19,496 bases of DNA from Clostridia bacterium. GTDB taxonomy: Bacteria; Bacillota; Clostridia; Oscillospirales; Acutalibacteraceae. Both the position numbers and the translations under genes were made by a program. The DNA lies in NCBI GenBank assembly GCA_900771085.1, contig CAAGMR010000010.1:1-19496 (forward strand), written 5' to 3'. How positions within the stretch are numbered: the stretch's first letter is position 1; every line of letters starts with the position of its first letter. The notes beneath the pieces were generated by a model. That model saw nothing but the letters and a program-made list of their open reading frames with translations, searched no databases and was not told the origin of the DNA. Positions 1 to 6,866 of the stretch are shown here, in pieces.

Positions 1-20
1 GACGTGTGCTCTTCCGATCT
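1..20. other. Illumina TruSeq adapter remnant (artefact)
   Basis: The first 20 bases match the 3' end of the Illumina TruSeq read-2 adapter as I know it (ending GCTCTTCCGATCT). Genomic sequence begins at about 21. The reading frame of the first gene is open from 23 onward, which fits a contig end with untrimmed adapter rather than biology. Confidence 0.95.
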
Positions 21-22
21 AA

Positions 23-1009
23 GACTGGATAAACGATAACCTTGGATTCCGCTCTGAAATAGTAGCTTTTAACGCAAAACTGCAGTATGACATTTTCAAC
101 CGTCTCGACAGCGAAAAATATGTCCTGGGTCCTCGCGGAGAACTTAACTACATTGGCGACAACGTAATGGAAAATTACAGAGGCAGGAATCTTTATTCAG
201 ACGATGAGCTTGCAGATGTCACCGATTGCTTTAAGACAATCAACGACTACTGCGACAGTCTCGGCATTCAGTTCTACTACATGCAGAACTGGGACAAGCA
301 GTCCATCTTCCCTGAAAAGTTTTCAAAGAATGTACTTCGCCAAAGCAGCTACACCATTGTTGACCAGGTAGTAAACAGCGTGTCTGATAATACTGACATA
401 ACTGTTATCTCAACTAAAGATACCTGGAAGAACAATAAAAACAATTATGAAATCTTCTCTACCTGGGGTGACGTTTCTCACTGCACAGATCGAGCTGCCT
501 ACCTTGGCTATCTCGACCTTATGAAAGCAATCAATGAGAGAAACGGCAACATGTACCGTGTCCTTGACGAGTCAGATTACATAATCACCAAAAAGAATTT
601 GGGACAGAAGGTTTCGGGTTCCATCTACAAACCTAACTGGTCTGAACATTTTGAGATAGCGACGCCAACATCCTGGCCGACAAACGAAAAGTTTAAAAAG
701 CTTGGTCCTGAGGACGGCGGAGACCCGCGTGAGATGTACTACACCAATTACTCAACAGGTAATGAGACTACCATACTGATTTTCGGTGACAGCTATACTC
801 AGTATTTCAACATGGATGACCTTGCTGAAAGCTTCCATGACACAATTCTTCTCTGGTCCTGGACCATAAACGATCTGCCGGAGCTCATTGACATTTACCA
901 TCCGGACATTATCGTTTATGAAAAGGCAGAGCGTATATTTGAACGCGATGCATCTGAACTCAAACAGGCGAGAGACCTAATTAACTATTATCAGAACTCA
1001 GCAAATTAA
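23..1009 (+). CDS. AlgJ/AlgX-like SGNH-fold protein, 5' truncated
   Basis: Partial gene cut off by the contig end. The frame is open from the first genomic bases, and residues before the ATG at 167 (DNLGFRSEIVAFNAKL, then YIGDNVMENYRG) look like the N-terminal part of AlgJ/AlgX/DHHW proteins, so that ATG is internal. In the family this fold transfers or removes acyl groups (often acetyl) on exported polysaccharides, usually beside an MBOAT membrane acyltransferase. The SGNH block I motif is IFGDSYT, with the nucleophile Ser codon at 791-793. A His/Asp-containing segment, SHCTDRAAYLGY, matches the family's second active-site region. A signal or membrane anchor would be in the missing N-terminus. 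It is followed after 10 bases by the phosphatase gene, whose Shine-Dalgarno overlaps this stop codon, so the two are co-transcribed. The exact substrate cannot be told. Confidence 0.75.
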   Translation, partial: DWINDNLGFRSEIVAFNAKLQYDIFNRLDSEKYVLGPRGELNYIGDNVMENYRGRNLYSDDELADVTDCFKTINDYCDSLGIQFYYMQNWDKQSIFPEKFSKNVLRQSSYTIVDQVVNSVSDNTDITVISTKDTWKNNKNNYEIFSTWGDVSHCTDRAAYLGYLDLMKAINERNGNMYRVLDESDYIITKKNLGQKVSGSIYKPNWSEHFEIATPTSWPTNEKFKKLGPEDGGDPREMYYTNYSTGNETTILIFGDSYTQYFNMDDLAESFHDTILLWSWTINDLPELIDIYHPDIIVYEKAERIFERDASELKQARDLINYYQNSAN

Positions 1010-1019
1010 GGAGTAAACT

Positions 1020-1475
1020 ATGACAAAGATTCTTTTCATATGCCTTGGCAATATCTGCAGAAGTCCAATGGCAGAATTTGTAATGAAGCAGAAGGTTCAT
1101 GAAGCAGGACTTGATGCGGAATTCGAAATTGCGTCCGCCGCTACAAGCGACGAAGAGCATGGCAACCCGGTTTATCCACCGGCTCGCCGCGTTATGAATG
1201 AACATGGCATTGACTGCTCCGGCAAGCATGCAAGACAGATGAACAGAGGGGACTACAAATACTACGATATGCTCATCTGTATGGACAAAGCCAATCTCCG
1301 CGACATGCAGTATATGATTGGAGGAGACCCTGACGGAAAAATGTCCATGCTTATGGACTACACCGAAAGACCGGGCAATGTGGCCGATCCTTTCTTCACA
1401 AGAAATTTTGAAATAACCTGGGATGATGTTAACGAAGGCTGCGACGGCCTGCTGCAATTTATCCTTGAAAAATAA
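1020..1475 (+). CDS. Low-molecular-weight protein tyrosine phosphatase
   Basis: Cytoplasmic arylphosphatase of the LMW-PTP family, 151 aa, the usual full length. The P-loop CLGNICRS gives nucleophile Cys8 and Arg14, and the general-acid loop VADPFF gives Asp123. These enzymes dephosphorylate tyrosine kinases and sugar transferases of capsule or exopolysaccharide assembly, or arginine-phosphorylated proteins. Its place directly behind an AlgJ-like polysaccharide acylation gene makes the first role more likely here, but this is inference. The start is set by AAGGAG at 1008-1013, six bases before the ATG. It is the last gene of its unit: a strong hairpin terminator begins five bases after the stop. 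The long antisense reading frame across this gene is a shadow. Confidence 0.93.
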   Translation: MTKILFICLGNICRSPMAEFVMKQKVHEAGLDAEFEIASAATSDEEHGNPVYPPARRVMNEHGIDCSGKHARQMNRGDYKYYDMLICMDKANLRDMQYMIGGDPDGKMSMLMDYTERPGNVADPFFTRNFEITWDDVNEGCDGLLQFILEK

Positions 1476-1479
1476 AAAG

Positions 1480-1508
1480 AGCTCCGTCTTTCGACGGAGC
1501 TTGTTTTT
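1480..1508. terminator. Bidirectional intrinsic terminator
   Basis: Nine-bp stem AGCTCCGTC (1480-1488) with GACGGAGCT (1493-1501) and a 4-base loop, flanked by an A-tract on the left and T6 on the right. It ends the phosphatase transcript on the plus strand and the convergent CHR transporter transcript on the minus strand. Confidence 0.92.
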
Positions 1509-2092
1509 TATAATCCCAGCGCTATGCCTGCGACTGCGCCAACCGCAATGAAAGCGAGCGGGTGAAGCTTTTTGATTTTTGGAAGCTGGGTTCCGACCAT
1601 AAGTACTATGAAAAGAATGGCAGTTCTTATATCAAGGCATTTGTAGATGCTGAGATAAGAAAGGAATCCGTCTTTCTGGAATCCCGGGAACAGGGCAATG
1701 ATGAACACTGTGAACCCTGCTGCGGTAATAAGGCCGAGCGCTGCAGGCCTGAGCGAAGCGAAGACACTCTTTATGGTTTCATTTTCTTTGTACATTTTCC
1801 AGAGCCTTGAAACTATCAGGATTACTATGAAAGAAGGAAGAACAAGAGAAAATGTGGTAAGGATTGCACCCGGAACGCCGTACATGTGATAACCGACATA
1901 GGTCGCCATGTTAACGCCCATTGGGCCCGGTGTTGACTCTGAGATGGCAATCATGTTGGCAATGTCAGCCTTGGAAAACCAGTCCGGATGGTTGTTGGAC
2001 ATGCTTGTAATGAATGGAAGTGTAGCAAGTCCGCCACCGACTCCAAAGAGTCCGGCTTTAAAGAAGTTAAGGCAAAGAATCAGTAATTTCAT
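1508..2092 (-). CDS. CHR-family (chromate-type) transporter, half-size subunit B
   Basis: Integral membrane protein of 194 aa with one CHR domain. Recognisable motifs are FGVGGGLATLP near the N-terminus and STPGPMGVNMATYVG around residues 53-67, followed by several hydrophobic segments. Half-size CHR proteins are encoded as adjacent pairs that together equal one long ChrA, and this gene follows its partner with an ATGA overlap (2089-2092), implying translational coupling and a hetero-oligomer. The family exports chromate in characterised members. In anaerobes without chromate exposure the natural anion is unknown, so chromate should be read as a family label. The downstream end is the shared bidirectional terminator. 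Confidence 0.9.
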   Translation of the reverse strand: MKLLILCLNFFKAGLFGVGGGLATLPFITSMSNNHPDWFSKADIANMIAISESTPGPMGVNMATYVGYHMYGVPGAILTTFSLVLPSFIVILIVSRLWKMYKENETIKSVFASLRPAALGLITAAGFTVFIIALFPGFQKDGFLSYLSIYKCLDIRTAILFIVLMVGTQLPKIKKLHPLAFIAVGAVAGIALGL

Positions 2093-2655
2093 TCCTTTTC
2101 CTCCTTGCCCGGCATCTTAAGTTTGCCGTTTTCTTTCATGAAGAAGAGACCAAAGAGGGCTGCTCCCAAAACAATGAACGCAGGTTCTGTTCCGAAAATT
2201 GCTACAAGCAGGAATGAGATTATGGCAATAATCAGCTGAGGGACGGACCTGATTGCGCTCTTTATCATTTTGATTACGGAAGCAAAAACAAGTGCGCTGA
2301 CAGCTACTCTTACGCCTGCCATTGCATGCATGACATATGGATAGTCTGCGAAGTTCTGGAGAAGAGCAGCAATTACGGAAATGATGATAAGGCTTGGAGT
2401 TACCACGCCTATGGTTCCCGCAATGGCGCCGCCGACTTTTCCTATCTTGTTGCCCATAAAGGTAGATGTATTGACTGCAATTACTCCCGGAGTGCACTGG
2501 CTTAATGCATAGATGTCGAGAAGTTCTTCTCTGGTTGTCCAGCCGTGCTTTTCAACCAGTTCTTTCTCGAACATCGGGAGCATTGCGTATCCGCCACCAA
2601 AGGTGAACAGACCAACTTTAAAAAATGAAATAAAAATCTCTAAAAACAGTTTCAT
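2089..2655 (-). CDS. CHR-family (chromate-type) transporter, half-size subunit A
   Basis: 188-aa membrane protein, the partner of the overlapping downstream CHR gene. It shows the CHR signature FTFGGGYAMLP near residues 17-27, then SQCTPGVIAVNTSTFMG around 52-68 and a run of hydrophobic helices. The polar C-terminal tail (KENGKLKMPGKEEKE) is probably cytoplasmic. The start at 2655 is preceded on the minus strand by GAGGTCC as a moderate ribosome binding site. It lies 11 bases after the XRE regulator gene in the same orientation with no terminator between, so the three genes form one operon. Substrate is not established beyond the family assignment. Confidence 0.9.
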   Translation of the reverse strand: MKLFLEIFISFFKVGLFTFGGGYAMLPMFEKELVEKHGWTTREELLDIYALSQCTPGVIAVNTSTFMGNKIGKVGGAIAGTIGVVTPSLIIISVIAALLQNFADYPYVMHAMAGVRVAVSALVFASVIKMIKSAIRSVPQLIIAIISFLLVAIFGTEPAFIVLGAALFGLFFMKENGKLKMPGKEEKE

Positions 2656-2666
2656 TCCGGACCTCG

Positions 2667-2945
2667 TTATAATGTGCTATCGTTAACTGTTCCTGTTTCT
2701 TCAACTCTTCCGAGAAGGTAGTCAGTAGAAACGTCAAGGGTGTTTGCTATGGCTACGAGTTCGTAGTCGTAAATTGCTCTGTGCTGGCCTTCAATCTTTG
2801 AAAGAACGGGAGCAGTCATGTGAACGTCCTGAAGTTCGAGAGATTCAAGCATGTCCTTTTGCAGGATGCCACGTTCGCGACGAAGACGCTCGATCTTTAT
2901 TCCGCAGATGTTTTTTGTTCCGCGGGTGTTGTCTCTGGTTCGCAT
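2667..2945 (-). CDS. XRE-family helix-turn-helix regulator
   Basis: Small DNA-binding protein of 92 aa. The HTH_XRE domain covers roughly residues 17-80: IERLRRERGILQKDMLESL forms helices 1-2, VLSKIEGQHRAI the recognition region, and ELVAIANTLDVSTDYLLGR the conserved end of the domain. It has no sensor domain. It is the first gene of the operon with the two CHR transporter genes and so most likely controls that operon. The promoter region contains repeated CTAATTT/AAATTAG elements (2956-2997) that could be its operator, which would make it autoregulatory. That binding is inferred, not shown. The ATG at 2943-2945 has AGAGG upstream as ribosome binding site. Confidence 0.88.
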   Translation of the reverse strand: MRTRDNTRGTKNICGIKIERLRRERGILQKDMLESLELQDVHMTAPVLSKIEGQHRAIYDYELVAIANTLDVSTDYLLGRVEETGTVNDSTL

Positions 2946-2978
2946 GATAAAACCTCTAATTTCTAATTTGTTAATTTG

Positions 2979-3007
2979 ATTATACTCACAAAATTAGTAC
3001 AAGCCAA
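2979..3007 (-). promoter_or_regulatory. Promoter of the XRE-CHR operon
   Basis: On the minus strand the -35 box TTGGCT (3002-3007) and a perfect -10 box TATAAT (2979-2984) are separated by 17 bp. Copies of CTAATTT and its complement AAATTAG (2956-2962, 2963-2969, 2991-2997) flank and overlap the -10 box and may be an operator for the XRE protein. Confidence 0.8.
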
Positions 3008-3014
3008 CTGATGA

Positions 3015-3043
3015 TTGCCAAAAAGCAATCTTTGCAATACAAT
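3015..3043 (+). promoter_or_regulatory. Promoter of the HAD phosphatase gene
   Basis: TTGCCA (3015-3020), a 17-bp spacer and TACAAT (3038-3043), each 5 of 6 to the sigma-A consensus. It is divergent from the XRE-CHR promoter, with the two -35 boxes only 7 bp apart. Confidence 0.75.
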
Positions 3044-3075
3044 CAATATCAACGAAAACCCCTTGGAGGACAGCA

Positions 3076-3777
3076 ATGGCAATAAAATATGTAATATTTG
3101 ACCTTGATGGTACATTACTTGATACTCTTTCAGATTTGCGCACTGCCGTTAATATGGCTCTTGCAGACTATGGAATGGCTCCTCGAACCAGAGAAGAAAT
3201 CCGTGTCTATGTCGGAAACGGAGTACGTAATCTTATGTCACTTTCCGTGGCGGCTGCAATTACAGGAAAAACTCCTGACAGACAGTCTGCTGCTCTTATG
3301 GCTGGTGAGAATCCTCAGTTTGAGGAAATATTTGCAGCATTCCGCAAGTATTATGCCGAGCATCAGTATGACACCACCGCTCCATATGAAGGTGTTGTGG
3401 AAGCGGCAGCCAGAATAAAAGAGGCGGGCATAAAAACAGCCATTGTTTCCAATAAGGTTGATTCTGCGGTAAAAGATCTTAACGAAAAATTCTTTCATAT
3501 AGACGTTGCACTCGGCGAACTTGGAGATGCTCCCGGAGCACCAAAGAGAAAACCTGCTCCGGACCTTGTGTATATGGCAATGGAACAGATTGGAGCAAAC
3601 CCGGAGGAAACTGTTTATATCGGTGACTCTGAAGTTGATGTTCAGACAGCTAAGAATTCCGGACTTCCTTGCATATCCGTGCTTTGGGGATTCCGTGATC
3701 GCGACGAACTCGAAGAGAACGGAGCGACAGTATTTGCTGCTACTCCGGATGAAATGGTAAAACTTGTACTGGAATAA
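3076..3777 (+). CDS. HAD-superfamily hydrolase, phosphoglycolate phosphatase-like
   Basis: Cytoplasmic phosphatase of 233 aa with all four HAD motifs: FDLDGTLLDT with nucleophile Asp9 and Asp11, the Ser/Thr motif in AIVSNK, Lys159 in the KRKPAPD segment, and the metal-binding IGDSEVDV with Asp184 and Asp188. The helical cap between residues about 17 and 90 and the overall length fit the Gph/PGMB subgroup (phosphoglycolate phosphatase, beta-phosphoglucomutase and related small-molecule phosphatases). The physiological substrate cannot be decided from sequence. It is a single-gene unit with its own promoter, GGAGG at 3065-3069 and a terminator directly after the stop codon. Confidence 0.9.
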   Translation: MAIKYVIFDLDGTLLDTLSDLRTAVNMALADYGMAPRTREEIRVYVGNGVRNLMSLSVAAAITGKTPDRQSAALMAGENPQFEEIFAAFRKYYAEHQYDTTAPYEGVVEAAARIKEAGIKTAIVSNKVDSAVKDLNEKFFHIDVALGELGDAPGAPKRKPAPDLVYMAMEQIGANPEETVYIGDSEVDVQTAKNSGLPCISVLWGFRDRDELEENGATVFAATPDEMVKLVLE

Positions 3778-3782
3778 AAAAA

Positions 3783-3807
3783 GGCCATCCTTGCGGATGG
3801 CCTTTTT
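3783..3807. terminator. Bidirectional intrinsic terminator
   Basis: Stem GGCCATCC (3783-3790) with GGATGGCC (3795-3802), loop TTGC, A7 on the left and T5 on the right. It lies between the convergent HAD phosphatase gene and metK and can end both transcripts. Confidence 0.93.
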
Positions 3808-3815
3808 GTTATACA

Positions 3816-4997
3816 TTATTTTACTGCTTCCTTAAGAGCGTCTACCTTGTCTGTCTGTTCCCATGGAACGTTTAAGTCCTCGCGGCCCATATGTCCGTAA
3901 GCGGCAACATTTTTGTAAATTGGCTGACGAAGGTTAAGCTCGTCGATGATAGCTGATGGACGAAGGTCAAACACCTTCTTTACAGCTGCGTTGATCTTTT
4001 CTACAGGAACTGTTTCTGTTCCGAAGGTATTAACGAATACTGAAACAGGATGAGCAACACCGATGGCATAAGCAATCTGTACTTCGCAACGGTCAGCAAG
4101 ATCGGCTGCAACGATATTCTTTGCAACCCAGCGGGCAGCATATGAAGCAGAACGGTCTACTTTTGTAGGGTCCTTGCCTGAGAATGCACCGCCGCCGTGG
4201 CCACAGTATCCGCCGTATGTATCTACGATAATCTTACGGCCTGTAAGACCGGAGTCACCTGTTGGACCGCCGATAACAAAACGACCTGTAGGGTTAATGA
4301 AGTACTTGGTGTTTTCATCAAGAAGTTCACCTGGAATTGTAGGCTTTACAACCTTTTCAATAATTTCTGCTCTGATTGTTTCGAGGTCTACGTCTTCTGT
4401 ATGCTGTGAAGAAACTACGATGGCATCAATGCGAACAGGTGTTTTGTCTTCTGTGTACTCTACAGTAACCTGAGTTTTGCCGTCAGGAAGAAGGTAAGGA
4501 AGAGTTCCGTCCACACGAACTTCTGTGAGCTTCTTTGAAAGCTTGTGTGAAAGTGCGATTGGAAGAGGCATGAGTTCAGGTGTCTCTTTGCATGCATAAC
4601 CAAACATCATACCCTGGTCACCTGCACCGTTCTTGTCATAAGGGTCTTCGTCTGATGCCTTGTTTTCCTGAGAGTGATCAACACCGAGTGCGATGTCTGA
4701 AGACTGCTCATCAAGGTTTACGTAAACCTTGCATGTGTTTCCGTTGAAATATTTTGTGTCATCGTCATAGCCGATTTCACAGATGGTATCACGTGCAACC
4801 TTTTCATAGTCAACGGTTGCAGTAGTTGAAATCTCACCCATAATCATAACCTGACCGGTTGTGCATGTGGTTTCGCAGGCTACACGGCCGTGTGGGTCCT
4901 GTGCCATGATGGCATCGAGGATAGCGTCACTGATCTGGTCACAGATTTTATCAGGATGACCATTTGTTACAGATTCTGATGTGAAAAAATAATTCAT
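3816..4997 (-). CDS. metK: S-adenosylmethionine synthetase
   Basis: Cytoplasmic enzyme that makes S-adenosylmethionine from ATP and methionine, 393 aa, full length. Diagnostic motifs are NGHPDKICDQISDAILDA at residues 12-29, the signature GAGDQGMMFGYA, and the P-loop-like GGGAFSGKDPTKVDRS. The start at 4997 has GGGAGG (minus strand, 5005-5010) seven bases upstream. The leader carries a SAM-I riboswitch with an intrinsic terminator, so SAM should repress its own synthesis by premature termination. The gene has its own consensus promoter just after the ribU stop codon and ends at the shared bidirectional terminator. Confidence 0.98.
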   Translation of the reverse strand: MNYFFTSESVTNGHPDKICDQISDAILDAIMAQDPHGRVACETTCTTGQVMIMGEISTTATVDYEKVARDTICEIGYDDDTKYFNGNTCKVYVNLDEQSSDIALGVDHSQENKASDEDPYDKNGAGDQGMMFGYACKETPELMPLPIALSHKLSKKLTEVRVDGTLPYLLPDGKTQVTVEYTEDKTPVRIDAIVVSSQHTEDVDLETIRAEIIEKVVKPTIPGELLDENTKYFINPTGRFVIGGPTGDSGLTGRKIIVDTYGGYCGHGGGAFSGKDPTKVDRSASYAARWVAKNIVAADLADRCEVQIAYAIGVAHPVSVFVNTFGTETVPVEKINAAVKKVFDLRPSAIIDELNLRQPIYKNVAAYGHMGREDLNVPWEQTDKVDALKEAVK

Positions 4998-5016
4998 AAA
5001 TTTTCCTCCCTGAGAC

Positions 5017-5046
5017 GAAAAAACGCCCTTCTGAAACCGAAGGGCG
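5017..5046 (-). terminator. Riboswitch expression-platform terminator of metK
   Basis: On the minus strand CGCCCTTC pairs with GAAGGGCG (5039-5046 with 5024-5031, 7-base loop), followed by U6 (5018-5023). Its 5' half is also needed for an 8-bp antiterminator: AAACCGAA (5063-5070) pairs with TTCGGTTT (5034-5041). The two structures are mutually exclusive. Confidence 0.92.
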
Positions 5047-5055
5047 ACTATAAGT

Positions 5056-5148
5056 CTTATCTTTCGGTTTACACCGCAGGATTTGGCACCTTACGTTTGC
5101 AGGTTGCCGGATGTCAATGGGCCTGTCCCTTACATCTCTCTTGATAAG
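5056..5148 (-). promoter_or_regulatory. SAM-I (S-box) riboswitch aptamer
   Basis: Read on the minus strand, the leader begins CTTATCAAGAGAGATG and contains AGGCCCATTGACATCC, CGGCAACC, and AAGGTGCCAAATCCTGC, closing with GATAAG. These are the conserved S-box landmarks: P1 closed by CTTATC (5143-5148) and GATAAG (5056-5061), the AGAGA kink-turn side, the GGCAACC segment and the GGTGCCAAATCCTGC core. P4 is CGGT-GTAA-ACCG (5065-5076). SAM binding should stabilise P1-P4 and favour the downstream terminator, switching metK off. Confidence 0.96.
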
Positions 5149-5171
5149 TAAAAATCTTAAGTTGTGCGACT

Positions 5172-5200
5172 ATTATAGTTAGACATCTGGTTAATGTCAA
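5172..5200 (-). promoter_or_regulatory. Consensus sigma-A promoter of metK
   Basis: Perfect TTGACA (5195-5200) and perfect TATAAT (5172-5177) on the minus strand, separated by 17 bp. The -10 lies about 24 bp before the aptamer's first base. No terminator is visible between ribU and this promoter, so ribU read-through into the riboswitch is possible. Confidence 0.93.
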
Positions 5201-5206
5201 CTGATT

Positions 5207-5821
5207 TTATTTTTCGTTGTGTACTCCAAGAATGATTGGAGATACATGCTTGTAAATAACGAATGTAAGAACAACGTCGAGCATACCTTTTACAAAGGTG
5301 AATGGGATGTTGAAGATTACAAGTGCCTGAGCAAGTGATGTCACAGATGGAAGAATTGCATGATAAGCAGCAACGATTGCTTCTTCAGGCATGAAGTTCA
5401 TGTAAACAGGGTAAACAACAAAGTAGTTTGTTACAAAGCTGAGTCCTGCCATAAGAACAGCACCGACAACTGAACCGATGAGAGCGTTCTTTCTTGAACG
5501 GTTACGCTGGTAAATGAAGCCTGCAGGAATAACGAAGAGTGCGCCAAGAATAAAGTTGGAAAGCTCACCTACGCCCATGCTCTGTGTAGCAGGAAGATGG
5601 ATGAGGTTCTTTAAGAGCTCAACAAGAGCGCCGTACCATGGACCAAGTGCGAAGCTTGAGAGCAAAGCAGGAAGGTCAGAGAAGTCCAGCTTGATAAAGC
5701 CCGGCATAATTGGAACAGGGAACTCTACGTACTGAAGAATAACTGCGATAGCAGCCATGATTGCAGTCGTGGTCATTTTTCTTGCGGCAGAAATGTTTCT
5801 GCTGTTCATAGTTTTAGCCAT
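5207..5821 (-). CDS. ribU: ECF transporter S component, riboflavin type (RibU-like)
   Basis: Membrane protein of 204 aa that binds the vitamin in an energy-coupling-factor importer; the shared ATPases and EcfT are encoded elsewhere. About six hydrophobic segments follow a short basic N-terminus containing the alanine-rich MTTTAIMAAIAVIL, typical of S components for docking on EcfT. The riboflavin-type signature is clear: LDFSDLPALLSSFALGP around residues 42-58 and VELLKNLIHLPATQSMGVGE after it. Upstream is a strong promoter and TGAGGA as ribosome binding site (5828-5833, minus strand). No FMN riboswitch is present in the leader, so regulation may be through the inverted repeat over the -10 box. 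Riboflavin specificity rests on these motifs. Confidence 0.88.
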   Translation of the reverse strand: MAKTMNSRNISAARKMTTTAIMAAIAVILQYVEFPVPIMPGFIKLDFSDLPALLSSFALGPWYGALVELLKNLIHLPATQSMGVGELSNFILGALFVIPAGFIYQRNRSRKNALIGSVVGAVLMAGLSFVTNYFVVYPVYMNFMPEEAIVAAYHAILPSVTSLAQALVIFNIPFTFVKGMLDVVLTFVIYKHVSPIILGVHNEK

Positions 5822-5844
5822 GTTTTTTCCTCAAATCATAATGG

Positions 5845-5883
5845 TTTGCGCCCTATTATATATTACTGTGGCGCAAAATTCAA
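5845..5883 (-). promoter_or_regulatory. ribU promoter with dyad around the -10 box
   Basis: On the minus strand TTGAAT (5878-5883), 17 bp, then TATAAT (5855-5860). A perfect 8-bp inverted repeat, TTTGCGCC (5845-5852) and GGCGCAAA (5870-5877), brackets the -10 box with a 17-base spacer. This is the position of a repressor operator, but I do not recognise the regulator. Confidence 0.78.
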
Positions 5884-5939
5884 TCGCGAGGGAAGAAGAG
5901 GTTGCGAGCACTTCCGCTAAGCTAAACCTATTGACTCAG

Positions 5940-6644
5940 TCAGTCAATGTTATGACCTTTAATGTAATCGTTATAGGCCAGAAGAAATTCTGTCTTTCTG
6001 CGCCTGCTCACATTGAGCGTGTTGTTGTCAGACATGATCACCTGATCGCCTTTCAAGGTCTTAACATATTTCATGTTTATTGTGCACGAACGGTGAATGG
6101 TAAAAAAGTATTCGCCCGGAAGCTGACCGACGAAATTCCCGTACCCGGTATCGAGCATGAGTACTTCGGTTTTTGTATGTAAGTGGAATAATTTGCCGTC
6201 ACTTACTACGTAGAGTATTTCGTCTGTACCAAAAGAACGGAAACCTTTATTTGTCCTTGCGACTATAACGCGGTAAGCACTTTGTTCTTTCCTGAAAGAA
6301 TCAAAAGCCTCGAAAATTGCGCTTTGAGTAATTGGTTTGAGGATGAACCGGTGCGCCTTGACAGTAAACGAATCGTATACCGTATCCGGTGTTCCTGCGA
6401 TAAGGACAAGTGCCACGTGCTTGTTTTTTGTTCTTACAAGTCTGGCTGTTTCAACTGACAGCCTTCTTTCGAAATTGTCATCAATCAGAAGCACGTCAAA
6501 AAATGCACTTGAACCCAGATAATCTTTTAAGTTACTGAATCTGATGACGGACATCTTGTGATATTTTCTGTTCGCGTATTCCTCGACAGTTTTTTCAAGG
6601 AATGAAATTGTCGAATCGTCATTTGACAATATTGCGATTTTCAT
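5940..6644 (-). CDS. LytTR-family response regulator (AgrA/ComE type)
   Basis: 234-aa two-domain protein. Residues 1-120 form a receiver domain: acidic Asp9/Asp10, the likely phospho-acceptor Asp55 in VLLIDD, Thr/Ser in LIAGTPDT, and the conserved Lys in FILKP. Residues about 125-230 are a LytTR DNA-binding domain, with GTDEILYVVSDGK, FFTIHRSCTINMKYV and ending NVSRRRKTEFLLAY. Family members are phosphorylated by membrane histidine kinases and bind paired direct repeats, often controlling peptide signalling, bacteriocins or cell-surface genes. No histidine kinase or signal peptide gene is next to it, so it is an orphan here. The start at 6644 has AAAAGGGG upstream. It is divergent from the DUF6382-like gene. 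Confidence 0.9.
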   Translation of the reverse strand: MKIAILSNDDSTISFLEKTVEEYANRKYHKMSVIRFSNLKDYLGSSAFFDVLLIDDNFERRLSVETARLVRTKNKHVALVLIAGTPDTVYDSFTVKAHRFILKPITQSAIFEAFDSFRKEQSAYRVIVARTNKGFRSFGTDEILYVVSDGKLFHLHTKTEVLMLDTGYGNFVGQLPGEYFFTIHRSCTINMKYVKTLKGDQVIMSDNNTLNVSRRRKTEFLLAYNDYIKGHNID

Positions 6645-6866
6645 ATCTTAAAACCCCTTTTCGTATTCTTTTTGGGCGGAAGGGCTCTAAGTCCTAATTT
6701 CTGATATTGCCTGTTCCAAAACAATGATTTTTCCTTTCGGGTGTGGCGAATGGCTGTTATGCTGTTGGCACAAAGACCGCAGAAATACGGGACTGACTAA
6801 AATTACACAACTGTCCAACGAATTATGCAAACCTCATCTTATACTTTTTTGGAAGGAGGATTGCAA

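Noticed and set aside
981..1457. 158-codon minus-strand reading frame over the tyrosine phosphatase gene
   Set aside because: It is antisense to a gene with intact catalytic motifs, has no ribosome binding site and resembles no family.
5822..5939. FMN riboswitch before ribU
   Set aside because: The promoter lies only about 30-60 bases before the start codon, leaving no room, and no conserved RFN-element sequence is visible.
5930..5948. Terminator of the LytTR gene
   Set aside because: A 7-bp stem ATTGACT/AGTCAAT overlaps the stop codon, but on the minus strand no U-run follows.
5757..6182. 141-codon plus-strand reading frame between ribU and the LytTR gene
   Set aside because: It runs antisense over both genes and across the ribU promoter, with no ribosome binding site or family resemblance.
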